64,000 bases of DNA from Craspedostauros australis (Eukaryota; Bacillariophyta; Bacillariophyceae; Mastogloiales; Achnanthaceae). Positions within the stretch are counted from its first letter, which is position 1, and each line of letters begins with the position of its first letter. The DNA is taken from assembly GCA_026770025.1 (NCBI GenBank), contig JAMXDE010000005.1:2728001-2792000 (forward strand). Direction: 5' to 3'. The notes under the pieces are model-generated. The model was not told the origin of the DNA. It did not search any database and saw only the letters and a program-made list of their open reading frames with translations. Shown here in pieces: positions 1 to 9,877 of the stretch. The translations under genes and the position numbers were made by a program.

Positions 1-34
1 TGGAGTTACACGAGGGGCTGATGCCGTCCGTGCC

Positions 35-2614
35 ATGCACAGCGCTTGCGAAAGCGGCGATCTTCCAAAAGTGCGATCGTTGGTTGAATCAGATCCCTTG
101 GACCTCCTCGTCAGCATTCGAGATGTAAATGGTGACACGCCGCTCCATCGCGCCTGCGTCGGTGGATCCATCGCCGTCGCCAAATACTTGCTCGAGTCAC
201 ATCCCACGGAGGTTGACATCAATGCCCCCAACACACGCAAGAGAACGCCGCTGATGATGGCATTCGTCTGGGGAAGGACGGCCGTGGCGAAGTATCTGAT
301 GAAATGCCACAAAGAGCGCATTGATACATCTGTGGTGGACAAGGACGAATACACCCTGTTCCATTGCGCTTGCCACGGCGGCAGCAAAGCCCTCATGAAG
401 CACTTGGTTGAGTCACTGAGGATCGACACCACGAACAGTTGGCGTATTCGTACATCCGGTCGTCTATCCCCATTTCACATTGCCTGCCAACGGCAGCATG
501 TTGACGTGATCAGGTATCTGTATCGTGCACGCCGACTTTGCCCCTATGCGTTTCAAAAGGACGAAGACGGAAATTTCCCGATCCATATCGCGTGCAGCAC
601 TCATCAGCTCTCCATGGTGAAATGCTTTGTGGATGCCGACCCATCCGGCAAAACATTCAATACAACGAACAAAGACGATCGCACTGCGCTCCATCTCGCG
701 TGTCGCGATGGCAAAAAGGATATGGTGGAGTACTTGATCAACACAAAACATGCCAACGATGTCATGCAAGTGAAGGATGTGCATGGCATGACGCCGTTCC
801 ACCTTGCGTGCGCCTTTGGGAGTGAAGACGTGGTGAGATGTTTGGTGGATGCAGATGGCTTGAAAATCGATGCCAACACTCAAGATAAGCAAGGATTCTC
901 ACCGTTTTATTCTGCTGCCGCGCGGAGGGATGGCTCTGGCATCGTGAAGCTCTTGCTCAAGGCAGATCACTTGCAGATTGATTTTGACAAATGCGAGCAT
1001 CGTGGTAACAGACCGTTTGACACGATCTGCAAGAATGGCCCAAGAGAGTTGTTCGAACACATGTTGATGTCCGGCAAAGGGACCATCGATCTCAACAGAC
1101 GGAATAAGTACAGCCAAACGCAACTGCATTTCGCATGCTGGAATGTTGATTTCGAAGTGCCAATCCTCCTGGCTATGTTGGACCCAAGCGCCATCGATAT
1201 CACTGTCCAAGACGACAAGGGCAAGACACCAATCCATTATGCATGCGAGCATAACTGCGTGCAACTGTTGCACGCCTTCTGGTATCTCGAGATTCCGATC
1301 GAAGATGCACTCACAGTGAAAGACGAAGACGGGGAAACGCCGCTCTGGGTCGCATGTTTCCATAACTCAGTCGAGACGGTGGAGTATTTGCTCGGATTCG
1401 ATGATGTGGACGTTGGTGCCAACACGAAAAACAACGAGGGTGACACGCCGCTGCACATGGCTTGCAGCCACGGAAACATCGAGCTTGTTAGATGCCTTGT
1501 TGAGTCAGGGCGGGTGGCTGTTGATGTCAACAAGAGAAACGATGAAGGAAACACGCCTCTTCATCTCGCGTGTATCCAGGAGCCTCTCGATATCTGCGAG
1601 ATTCTCTTCGATTCGTACAAAGACATCATTTGCATTACTCAACAAAATGATGCAGGTAACACGCCACTCCATTTTGCCTTCGAAATGGACAGAGATGCCT
1701 CCTTCCTTGAGATACTTGAAGAAACCTTCCCTGATACTGCTATTGACGGCACGATAAAAAACAACGAAGGGACGACGATCTTCCATGTCGCATGCGCTGG
1801 GTGCAGCGGAGAGACAGTCAATGATTTGCTTGAATCTGATGTGGTGCACGTTGACGCAAACATTTCGGATCATGACGGCAACACACCGCTTCACAGCGCA
1901 TGCACGTCCTCGTACAACGTGCCAGATGTGGTTGAGCAGCTGCTGGAATCGGGCCAAGTGACCGAGAGTCTAAATGCCCAGAACAGCAATGGAGACACGC
2001 CACTGCATGTCGCAACCAAATCTTCCAAACAAGGCGCCCTCAAATACTTGCTCAAATCGCATCAAGGAATATTCGATGTCAGCATCCAGAACAAAGAAGG
2101 CGACACCCCCTTCCATCTCGCGCGCGAGGATGACCACCTCTTCAAGATCAACCACACGATGAAGCTCACCAAGCTCTTCGATCAACTCCAAAAGGAGATC
2201 GTGCCGAGCCGCAATCTCAACGAGAGTTGCACCATCACCTGCGGGGATGCCATGGATCGCTTACTCAAATGTGCACAGCCAACTGCTGACATCCAGAACA
2301 AGAATGGAGACACGCCATTGCATCGCGCGTGCGACAAAGGATTGTTCGAGGTGGCGAAGTACCTGATTGAATCGGAGGGAGCGAATGCGATGATTCGAAA
2401 CAATGATGGCAACACAGCGCTGCACATAGCGAGTGAAAACAATGAGCAGGAGTTGTTGGAGCTGGTGATCGAAGCAGAGGCTGCTGCGACTGACCTGGAC
2501 ATCCGAAACAACAGAGGCGAAACAGCGGCGGATGTGGCGAAGGCAAACGGCCACGATGGCATCGTTGCGTGGTTGTGCGAAGCACGTCCAGCAAAGCGGA
2601 TCAAACTGGAATGA
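35..2614 (+). CDS. Ankyrin-repeat protein, possibly 5'-truncated
   Basis: This 859-residue reading frame is built almost entirely of ankyrin repeats, about twenty of them. The recurring core reads G(D/N)TPLHxACxxGxxxVVxYLLES. Ankyrin arrays are protein-binding scaffolds, so no enzymatic role can be inferred. No transmembrane segment or second domain is visible, and the C-terminus is a short basic tail (ARPAKRIKLE). The frame stays open from the ATG at 35 back to the first bases of the window, and the first repeat already begins at this methionine, so the true start may lie outside the window. Codon use is even and no frameshift is seen. A broken fragment of the same type of array lies at 54.5-54.9 kb, so this is probably one member of a multigene ankyrin family. 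Confidence 0.85.
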   Translation: MHSACESGDLPKVRSLVESDPLDLLVSIRDVNGDTPLHRACVGGSIAVAKYLLESHPTEVDINAPNTRKRTPLMMAFVWGRTAVAKYLMKCHKERIDTSVVDKDEYTLFHCACHGGSKALMKHLVESLRIDTTNSWRIRTSGRLSPFHIACQRQHVDVIRYLYRARRLCPYAFQKDEDGNFPIHIACSTHQLSMVKCFVDADPSGKTFNTTNKDDRTALHLACRDGKKDMVEYLINTKHANDVMQVKDVHGMTPFHLACAFGSEDVVRCLVDADGLKIDANTQDKQGFSPFYSAAARRDGSGIVKLLLKADHLQIDFDKCEHRGNRPFDTICKNGPRELFEHMLMSGKGTIDLNRRNKYSQTQLHFACWNVDFEVPILLAMLDPSAIDITVQDDKGKTPIHYACEHNCVQLLHAFWYLEIPIEDALTVKDEDGETPLWVACFHNSVETVEYLLGFDDVDVGANTKNNEGDTPLHMACSHGNIELVRCLVESGRVAVDVNKRNDEGNTPLHLACIQEPLDICEILFDSYKDIICITQQNDAGNTPLHFAFEMDRDASFLEILEETFPDTAIDGTIKNNEGTTIFHVACAGCSGETVNDLLESDVVHVDANISDHDGNTPLHSACTSSYNVPDVVEQLLESGQVTESLNAQNSNGDTPLHVATKSSKQGALKYLLKSHQGIFDVSIQNKEGDTPFHLAREDDHLFKINHTMKLTKLFDQLQKEIVPSRNLNESCTITCGDAMDRLLKCAQPTADIQNKNGDTPLHRACDKGLFEVAKYLIESEGANAMIRNNDGNTALHIASENNEQELLELVIEAEAAATDLDIRNNRGETAADVAKANGHDGIVAWLCEARPAKRIKLE

Positions 2615-3094
2615 GACATCGGCAGCGAGGAAAGGTGGAAGCAAAATGGCAGAGTCAATCAAAATGGATTTCAGATTCGCCGAGTGTGATGGTACTGTCC
2701 GAACTACTCCGACACGTGCAAGTTCACGCTAATTTGGCGTTTGGCGCTTCCACTGCCTGCCGAGCGACATGTCGGGGCACCATTCTCCCATCTTTGGCAT
2801 TACATAACAGATCTCTACAACCACAGGTATGAGTATACTTGCGGATCGGAAACGCTGTTAGTGCCACTTACATGATCCGCGCTCGTTGGATGTGGCCGAG
2901 CTCGAATGATAGCACAGCGCTACGACGTCGATGCGGAGTGCGATGCAGATATAGATATATTGATATGCGCACGGGTCGTACTCATACTCGTACTTTACAG
3001 CTGGTGAACTTCATGGAGAGCTTGGAAGCACAAAATCAGGTGGTTGCTGCTGCCACCTTCTGCGATCTATTTTGGCAGGGTGCGAGTATTGTCC
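2615..3094. other. Intergenic gap between convergent genes
   Basis: This stretch separates the ankyrin gene from the 3' end of the MFS gene on the opposite strand. Only short overlapping frames are present, and I see no convincing gene, RNA or repeat. It presumably holds the two 3' untranslated regions. Confidence 0.5.
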
Positions 3095-4798
3095 CTAGAG
3101 ACATGTGTTCTTCGTTCTTGGCCCAGCGTGCTCGTCGTCTGGTTCATCGTCGAAGCAACGGACCGATTCCTTCACGTCGTCGACCACTCTATTCATCGCA
3201 TCGCTTTCCGCAGTCTCTCCAAGAGCTACGCCCAATGCCTTCCCGTTGGTTTCTGGCAACTGCGACACGATGCACGACGTGACGATGCAGATTGCGAACA
3301 TGATGAGACCGATGTTTGAGGACGATGTGCTTGGCGTGATGACGTACGGCGAGAAGAATGCGCCGATCCTTGCCATCGCATTGACCGTGCTATGCCCGGT
3401 GCTCCGTATTTCAGTCGTCAACAGTTCGGATGTGAATACCCACGAAGCGCAGTTTCCACCATTCACAAAGAAGCGCGACAAGCAGGCGCAGAGGAGCAGG
3501 AGACCCCTTGGCGCGGTTCCTGACTCGTTCAGAAATCCGAGACTCAGGCACAGCGTGCCACCTAGGACATACGATATGATTTGTGATGGTTTCCTTCCTA
3601 TTGTATCGATGATGGAGGTAAGGAAGAGGAGTCCCAATAATTCGGATGTTGCGCTGATGAAGATGGCGTCGTAGTCGAAGTCATACGAATCGCTGGTTTC
3701 GTTGCTGTTGCTGTCACTTTGAGGAAACCTGAGCTTTGAAAACACCAGGGTGACCATGAGGATGTCCCCGTAGAAGAGGAAAGTGAACAGTAACCAAGCG
3801 CAAGATAGTTTGAGCATGACCATGCACCATTTTGGCGACAGTAACGTGGCGCAAGCGTCGCCACGGGATTCTGCTTGCGGGCTTTGCTTGATTTGAGTGC
3901 CGGCCGGAAATAGAAGCATGCCGTCCTTGCCGTTCGTGTACGCGGCCTGCCGAAAGATCACAGCCGCCTCCTCGTGCCTTCCTTGGGTCAGGAGCCAACG
4001 AGGGGATTCTGGAACGAAAGCAACGCTGGAGATGGCCGCCAGTATGCATGGGACGGCGCAGGCAACAACAAACCACCTCCATGAGTCATCACCGCCCTTC
4101 CCAATCGTCCACTTGGCGAGGACCGGTGTCAGCATGGTGCCCGCTGTCCAGAAGTACTCGATGTTCAGAATATTCGTGCCGCGATGCGCTGTGGGGACGA
4201 ACTCCGCCAGCGTGTCGTACGGGATCGTCAGGCCGCCCACGCCAAACCCGACGACGAACCGGACGATGTAAAACCACTCGATGGTTTGGACGAAGGCCGT
4301 GAGAATGCCGAATAGTGCAATGATAGTGGCAGTTGTCACCAGAAGCGGCCTCCTCCCCACCCGATCGGCGAGCGGTCCGAGACAGAGCGTCCCGAATAGC
4401 GCACCAATGAAGACGATGGAGATCATGGTGTCCATTTCGTTCTCCGTGAGGCCCCATTGGTCGCTCAGCACAATTCCCACAAACGTGAGCAGCAGCAGCT
4501 CAATGCCGTCCGCCGCATAGCACAGGCCTGCCGCGAGCAGAATCTGCCACTGGAAGCGTCCCATGCCGATGCTGTCAATCGCATCATCGATGTCAATCTC
4601 CGTTTCATCGTCGTGTTCCGTGATGCCGGTCGCGAGATCCTTGATGCCATTGCCTCCTCGCGTATTGGTATTATGCGGTCCGTTCTGACCAACCCGACTT
4701 CCATCACTCGCTCTGGCTCTCTCAGTATCGGAATGGAAGGTCTCGCCGAGCTCCCTCCGAGGTGAATCGATTAATCGGCTTCGTTCAGACGAGGTCAT
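3095..4798 (-). CDS. SVOP-like MFS transporter
   Basis: The 567-residue product (from the first in-frame ATG at 4798; an upstream GTG at 4831 is not a likely start) is a major facilitator superfamily permease of the sugar/organic-cation branch, closest in motif order to SV2-related protein (SVOP). A hydrophilic N-terminus of about 75 residues precedes DAIDSIGMGRFQW, which matches the conserved entry of SVOP transporters. The loop 2-3 signature GPLADRVGRRPLL and VPESPRWLL after helix 6 are both intact. About twelve hydrophobic segments can be counted. It should sit in a membrane and move a small organic solute, but the substrate cannot be read from sequence. The gene ends with TAG and is convergent with the ankyrin gene. 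No intron is needed. Confidence 0.85.
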   Translation of the reverse strand: MTSSERSRLIDSPRRELGETFHSDTERARASDGSRVGQNGPHNTNTRGGNGIKDLATGITEHDDETEIDIDDAIDSIGMGRFQWQILLAAGLCYAADGIELLLLTFVGIVLSDQWGLTENEMDTMISIVFIGALFGTLCLGPLADRVGRRPLLVTTATIIALFGILTAFVQTIEWFYIVRFVVGFGVGGLTIPYDTLAEFVPTAHRGTNILNIEYFWTAGTMLTPVLAKWTIGKGGDDSWRWFVVACAVPCILAAISSVAFVPESPRWLLTQGRHEEAAVIFRQAAYTNGKDGMLLFPAGTQIKQSPQAESRGDACATLLSPKWCMVMLKLSCAWLLFTFLFYGDILMVTLVFSKLRFPQSDSNSNETSDSYDFDYDAIFISATSELLGLLFLTSIIDTIGRKPSQIISYVLGGTLCLSLGFLNESGTAPRGLLLLCACLSRFFVNGGNCASWVFTSELLTTEIRSTGHSTVNAMARIGAFFSPYVITPSTSSSNIGLIMFAICIVTSCIVSQLPETNGKALGVALGETAESDAMNRVVDDVKESVRCFDDEPDDEHAGPRTKNTCL

Positions 4799-6506
4799 CC
4801 TCGCTGTCCGCCTTTCCTTGTTGTGCTCCACACTGCGGGTGGGCGTGCTTCAAGAGTATGGAATGGTATGATAGAGGAGTGCCGGGCGTTACCAGTGCCA
4901 TGAACGACTTCTGGCCAACGTCGCCAGTGATGTGGCCACTCTATTGTTGTCGCAGCAGCTCTGTGTTGTTCTGTGGATCCACAAGGGTGCGAACAGATCG
5001 GGATGATGGCTTTGCTCACCGTGCGTCATTTTTGTGTTGGCATCTCTCGGAAAGTAGACCTCGCAGCGTGGAATACAGAGTTCGTGCGAGCGTCATCGAC
5101 CAAGTTGACCTAGTTTTAGAATACGTCTACGGGGCGAAGCAAGAGAGATGTCAAATCACGATCTAAATCGGAGAATACTCGTGAATCGACCAAGACCAAC
5201 TTGTGGTGGGCTGAGATGGCGAGGCGAAGCGAAACGCGTTGTTGGGAAACGCACATCACACTTACAAACTGGCTACACAGAGGCACCACACTCTTCGCAA
5301 CATGTTCCTATCAACGATGTCCCAAGATCGATTGTATGCACCACACGACCTACGCGACGAAGTGGCCCAACCGACCATGACTTCTGGTGATGCGAGTGCG
5401 AGTCCTCGCATGGTCAGTATACGACCGGCCGATTCTCCGAGGAAGAATTCGCACGACAGCCTGATCCAGGGTGTGGCAGATGCCAATTTCACCAGCTTGT
5501 TTCATGCAACATTCCCACATTCCCACATTCCCACAACATCAGTCGTTCTGTGATTGATCGACAACCCACAAATACTCACGGAATCTGAATGTCATTGCGC
5601 ACCACAAAGACCAGCAACAAAAAATGGTCAGGGTTGGTAGACAGGTGAGGAAGGAACAGTTCCGCTGGTAGCGCTCTCGTTCCTGCACGAATACCAATGA
5701 CAGCAATAAAAGCCAAACCTGCAGAAGGAGCCATGTTCATCCATCGCTCGGCTCGAAGACAACTATGTCTCCCCTTGCAGATTTGCAAGACAGCGGGTCA
5801 TGCAACGAGCTAGTCCTTGCTACCAGCAAGACCTGAAGCAAACAATTGCACCGCAAAGGCAATCACATCTGTGTTTCAATTGCCTACGCGAACGCCTACA
5901 CGAACGCCTACGAGTGCTCGCATGACATTTGTCCGTGCATGCGAGTAACTGGCATTAAATGCCTTGCTCGCCAAGACTCCGCGCCACAGCGTACGTAGTA
6001 CTCGTAGTCAAGAAGTCACTGTTGGCAAACCAATGCCGTTTCCTCTGTCGCGGCGATCTTGGCAGGCCGATCGGGAGGTGGATGCATGCGAGGGAACTTA
6101 AATGTGAGCAGAACGGGGTCATCGACAGCCTGATCCACGCTACTTCTGCTGCCGCGTCGATGATGTCACGGGGGTATGTGACAGGTGTGATGATAGGACA
6201 AGTTGAACGGGACATGGAACAACGATGGGGCGCATCACAGCATTACCACCTGCCTGTCCACTTGGAATTGATTGCGATGACTGCCAAGTCCCGAAACACT
6301 TCGGCACGTGTGGCGATTCGCCAGGTCTTCCCTCCCACAAAGTTGCAAGCGGTACGAAGCAGGGAACCGTGCGGATATCCACCAGTAGGATATGGCACGA
6401 TTGATGTCCGCTCATAATTTCGCATCTTTGCTGCTGCAGAACCTGATAACAGTTATTATACATCACGTGCAATCAACCGATTACATCACTCTCCTCGAAC
6501 TCCAAC
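4799..6506. other. 1.7-kb intergenic region upstream of two divergent genes
   Basis: This region lies between the 5' ends of the minus-strand MFS gene and the plus-strand HSF gene, so it must contain both promoters. I see a short tandem of CATTCCCA units near 5512-5537 and a direct repeat of ACGCCTACACGA type near 5888-5910. Open frames, including 152 codons at 5959-6417, show no recognisable domain and overlap frames on the other strand. Confidence 0.4.
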
Positions 6507-7514
6507 ATGAACATGAGCAACTTCAATCACACTGACAACGATGCGGTCGTCGGCAACGATGCGAACAACGACCGCAAGATCAGCCGGAGAAGTGAGCATC
6601 ACAAAGGAGGTTGCAACACTTCTGCGTCCAACTTCAAACTCATGACACCATCATCTCCAGGACGTACGTTGACCATGTTCCCATTTCAGCTGCATCAAAT
6701 GCTATCACAAGCAGCATCGGAAGGTTTCGATCATGTGGTATCATGGCTTCCATGCGGACGACTCTTCAAGGTGCATGATCGGACTGAGTTCGTCGCAACG
6801 ATTCTTCATCGTTTCTTCAACCAGACCAAGTTTCGATCGTTCCAACGGCAGCTTAATGTATATGGATTTGAAAGGATTGTGTTTGAGCCCAACGCGGGCG
6901 CCTACTTCCACCCACAATTCGTCCGTGGGCAGATCAAGAAGTGTTCGTCGATCAAGCGGCAACAAGGCAAGAAGGCTCCCCGGAAGGTGGTCCTCTGCTA
7001 CGAGCCACTGCCGCTCGTCATAGATGATGTTCGAAGACCAGGAAGTCGCCAAGAAATGCTGCGCGATGAGGCTTCGTCGGCCTGCGATCAGTACAGCCAA
7101 ACGCCGTGTGCTGGAGGCGTCGACACGACCAGCGCAACCAACGACAATGGAGCTTCCCATTGTCCACAGATAGATGCCGTGGAAACGGGAGGTTCCAACA
7201 ACCTTGGTTTGGATGTCAATCGATCCCCGACATTGCAGAACCATCGGACTCCAGTACCGTTGAATCTCATACACCTTTCAAGAATGTCAAACGCTTATCC
7301 AGTCAGCTTGAGTGCCTACTACCACCCGAGTGTCACGATTGATAACAGTTACCTGTGGCAACAATGGGATCACCAACAGCACTGGCAGTGGCAACAAGTG
7401 CGACGGTATGGCGTTCAGCAACCACAACAACAACAACAGCTCCAACACAATGCCTCGCTGAGAGACAACGAACCCACAGCATTCGCAGGAAAGGCATTCC
7501 ACGATGTTGAATGA
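6507..7514 (+). CDS. Heat shock transcription factor family protein
   Basis: This 335-residue intronless gene encodes an HSF-type winged-helix DNA-binding domain at roughly residues 50-150. The hallmark recognition-helix segment FRSFQRQLNVYGFERI is intact and is preceded by VVSWLPCGRLFKVHD, the usual strand-turn region. HSFs bind nGAAn repeats in the nucleus. Algal genomes carry many diverged copies, most with functions unrelated to heat. The C-terminal half is low in predicted structure and ends in a Gln-rich stretch (QQPQQQQQLQ), as in activation domains. I see no clear heptad-repeat oligomerisation domain after the DNA-binding domain, so trimerisation is uncertain. The copia element inserts about 210 bp downstream of its stop codon. 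Confidence 0.88.
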   Translation: MNMSNFNHTDNDAVVGNDANNDRKISRRSEHHKGGCNTSASNFKLMTPSSPGRTLTMFPFQLHQMLSQAASEGFDHVVSWLPCGRLFKVHDRTEFVATILHRFFNQTKFRSFQRQLNVYGFERIVFEPNAGAYFHPQFVRGQIKKCSSIKRQQGKKAPRKVVLCYEPLPLVIDDVRRPGSRQEMLRDEASSACDQYSQTPCAGGVDTTSATNDNGASHCPQIDAVETGGSNNLGLDVNRSPTLQNHRTPVPLNLIHLSRMSNAYPVSLSAYYHPSVTIDNSYLWQQWDHQQHWQWQQVRRYGVQQPQQQQQLQHNASLRDNEPTAFAGKAFHDVE

Positions 7515-7723
7515 AGAAATGAATGATTGGTCACTGCCTCCATGATTGCTGCCAACATTCATTTGTTGCCCAAACCCCTTCAAGCAGGAACCATTCCGTT
7601 CGCAGCAGTACGCCGCATCGATCGAAGATGCATTCTGGGACTGGCCCTCTCCATTCTCAAAAACATATGCCACCATAACCTCACTGTAGATTAGCTCAGC
7701 AATAGTCTGTCAGATTGCGACGC

Positions 7724-7728
7724 CCCGA
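7724..7728 (+). repeat. Target-site duplication, left copy (CCCGA)
   Basis: CCCGA immediately precedes the TGT start of the left LTR and is repeated right after the ACA end of the right LTR at 14513-14517. A 5-bp duplication is standard for copia integrases. Confidence 0.85.
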
Positions 7729-8154
7729 TGTGGGATTGTATGGTGTCTGAGGGTCAGAAACAAATGGAACCCTAGCCTAATGCCCCAGGCAACATCATTC
7801 TTCACAGCGGATCCAGGAGCAGAAGCCTGATTGGTTTATTTGAAATCCTGTCAGCCAATGATATCAAAACACGAATGCACGATTACTTTGGGAATCAAGA
7901 AGAGCCGAACACAGGTCAACTCATCGATACACAAATTTCGCACGATCAAATCATCGATGCACAAATCATGCACGATCAAATCAACGATGCACAAACCATG
8001 CACAATTCAAATCAATGATGTACAATCCATGCATCATCTGCTTACAATTTTGTTAGTCTCTTAGTTGCAAACCACCTCTCTGAGTTACTAATAGTTTACA
8101 GAGCCAGGCAGTATCCTCTTCCAAATCAGTCGAATCTACTGCTGGAAAACAACA
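7729..8154 (+). repeat. Left LTR of element 1
   Basis: This 426-bp repeat begins TGTGGGATTG and ends GGAAAACAACA. It is the same as 14087-14512 at every position I compared. It contains a tandem of about 30-bp units at 7923-8035 (see separate entry). A 77-codon frame inside it exists in both LTRs, but nothing supports its translation. Confidence 0.95.
7923..8035 (+). repeat. 30-bp tandem array inside the LTR
   Basis: About 3.7 copies of a 30-31 bp unit built on ATCGATGCACAAATCATGCA followed by CGATCAAATC. Units begin near 7923, 7953, 7983 and 8014, with a few substitutions between units. The same array occurs in the right LTR at about 14281-14393. Its location in the LTR would fit a block of repeated enhancer sites, but this is inference. 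Confidence 0.75.
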
Positions 8155-8168
8155 CGCTTCCTCTGCGC
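8155..8168 (+). other. Candidate primer-binding site
   Basis: CGCTTCCTCTGCGC lies directly after the left LTR. Its reverse complement, GCGCAGAGGAAGCG, matches the D-arm of eukaryotic initiator tRNA-Met as I recall it (GCGCAGCGGAAGCG) with one difference. Copia-type elements can prime from internally cleaved initiator tRNA, so an internal match is plausible. The match to the D-arm rather than the anticodon arm is unusual. Confidence 0.45.
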
Positions 8169-8281
8169 AAATACAGCGCAATTACTCGCAAAATCAACAA
8201 GTGCTCCAAAAAGCGAACCAATCGACAACCCATCGAACAACATCGCAGTGACAAGCCATCACACGGAGTCCAACATCGACC

Positions 8282-9877
8282 ATGACCACCCAAGTCCGAC
8301 GCCCAGGAGGCCGCACAACAGCTGAGGCCCGCAACGCTGCCAGCGTAGCAACAGCAGGCAAATCAGATCGATCCAAGCGCAACAAGATGAACAAAGCCAA
8401 CAAACATGACGGTCAAGATGCCATCGATGAGGACCTCGACAACAATGAGGGCAACGCAGATGGATTCAGTTCAGACACCGCCAATCAAACAGGCAACACT
8501 CCACCTCCAGCAGCAGAACATGTTAACAATTCTGCCCGCAATGATGGAAATGGAGATGGAGGAGGAGATGATGGAAATGACGATGATGGCAACGAGGACG
8601 ATGATGACAATGAAGACGATGATAAAAATAATGACGACTTTGACAATGAACCACCTGCCCAAAGACGTCGCATCAACTCATTCGCACTCTCCCCAGCAAG
8701 GCTGCACAACATGCCACTTAACTGGGAACGCAAGAGAGATGTCAGCATCTACAATAAGGCCATTGAACCACTCCAACACGAATTCGGAGTTGAATCGCAA
8801 TCCATCCACGTATTCCTCAACGAACTGCGCAATCGAGCAACCCTTTCGAACTGGTGGCCAACACTCACAATCAACATCAAAGGCAGGGCATACAACCTCA
8901 TCGATGAGCATGGAACCATCTCATACGAGGCACTCAAGGCCCATTGCCAGACAATGATCAAATCGTCGACCAGAAACGCTCAGAACTCGCAAATGATCTT
9001 TGCATGCCTATCCAATTCACTCACGGAGAGCGGCAAATCACGCATGGGCTTGGAGGTGAAGAAGTACACTGTTCAAAAGGAACAATGTGGACTACTTTTC
9101 TTCAAAGTGCTCATGATGCTCTCACAGGTTGACACCAATGCAACGGTGTCCGTCATCCGCACCAGGCTAGCATCGCTGGACGACAAAATCATCGAGCTCG
9201 AAAGCAACATAACCGAGTTCAATGAATACGTCAAGCAACAACGCAACGACCTAGCCTCCCGAGGAGCCAGAACACTTGATCTCCTCGTGAATCTCTTCAA
9301 AGCGTACCGTACAGTGGAAGATCCAAGATTCGTATCATACATCTGTACAAAGGAGGATCTCCACAATGAAGGCAAAGACATGACAGCAGATCAACTCATG
9401 TCACTTGCTGAGACCAAATATAAAACAATGGTCGAGAACGGGACATGGAAGGAACCATCCGAGGCTGAGCGCAAGATCGTGGCACTAACAGCACAGATCG
9501 ATCAGCTCAAGAGGAAGGCTAGTGAGATCAACAAGAAGAAAAAGGGAAAGCAAGGCAACGGCAACAATGACAATGACAAGGGCAAGGACAAGAAGAATGG
9601 AAAGAAGGGAAAGGGAAAAGCAGATACTCCCTGGTACCTGACTCCTCCCAAAGCCGGAGAACCTCACACGAAATCAGACAAGAGTGGCAAGGAAATCCAT
9701 TGGTGTCCAAATCATGGCAAGAAAGGCAAATGGGTAAGACACAACCCCAAGGAATGCCGCTTGTCAAAGGACAACAACAACAAGGAAACCGTGAAGCCAC
9801 TCAGCAAGGCGAAGGAGGACAAACTCAAGGTGGCCATGTACCAGATCATGCAAGACTCAGATGGAGAAGACTTCTGA
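8282..9877 (+). CDS. gag: Copia gag polyprotein (element 1)
   Basis: This 531-residue protein is the capsid/nucleocapsid precursor of the retrotransposon. A low-complexity acidic stretch (Asp/Asn/Glu, about residues 85-125) is followed by the helical capsid region (about 145-400), which has the gag pattern of short aromatic and Leu-rich helices. A Lys/Gly/Asn-rich basic region (about 415-450) precedes a Cys/His cluster, HWCPNHGKKGKWVRHNPKEC, that resembles the degenerate zinc knuckle of some algal copia elements. The frame ends in UGA at 9875-9877. Pol continues from the next codon in the same frame, so a Gag-Pol fusion could arise by stop-codon readthrough. Confidence 0.9.
   Translation: MTTQVRRPGGRTTAEARNAASVATAGKSDRSKRNKMNKANKHDGQDAIDEDLDNNEGNADGFSSDTANQTGNTPPPAAEHVNNSARNDGNGDGGGDDGNDDDGNEDDDDNEDDDKNNDDFDNEPPAQRRRINSFALSPARLHNMPLNWERKRDVSIYNKAIEPLQHEFGVESQSIHVFLNELRNRATLSNWWPTLTINIKGRAYNLIDEHGTISYEALKAHCQTMIKSSTRNAQNSQMIFACLSNSLTESGKSRMGLEVKKYTVQKEQCGLLFFKVLMMLSQVDTNATVSVIRTRLASLDDKIIELESNITEFNEYVKQQRNDLASRGARTLDLLVNLFKAYRTVEDPRFVSYICTKEDLHNEGKDMTADQLMSLAETKYKTMVENGTWKEPSEAERKIVALTAQIDQLKRKASEINKKKKGKQGNGNNDNDKGKDKKNGKKGKGKADTPWYLTPPKAGEPHTKSDKSGKEIHWCPNHGKKGKWVRHNPKECRLSKDNNNKETVKPLSKAKEDKLKVAMYQIMQDSDGEDF

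Noticed and set aside
5959-6417. 152-codon plus-strand frame upstream of the HSF gene
   Set aside because: No domain, overlapping frames on the other strand, and a position in a promoter region.
7923-8035. CRISPR-like array
   Set aside because: The units abut without spacers and lie in a eukaryotic LTR; this is a tandem repeat.
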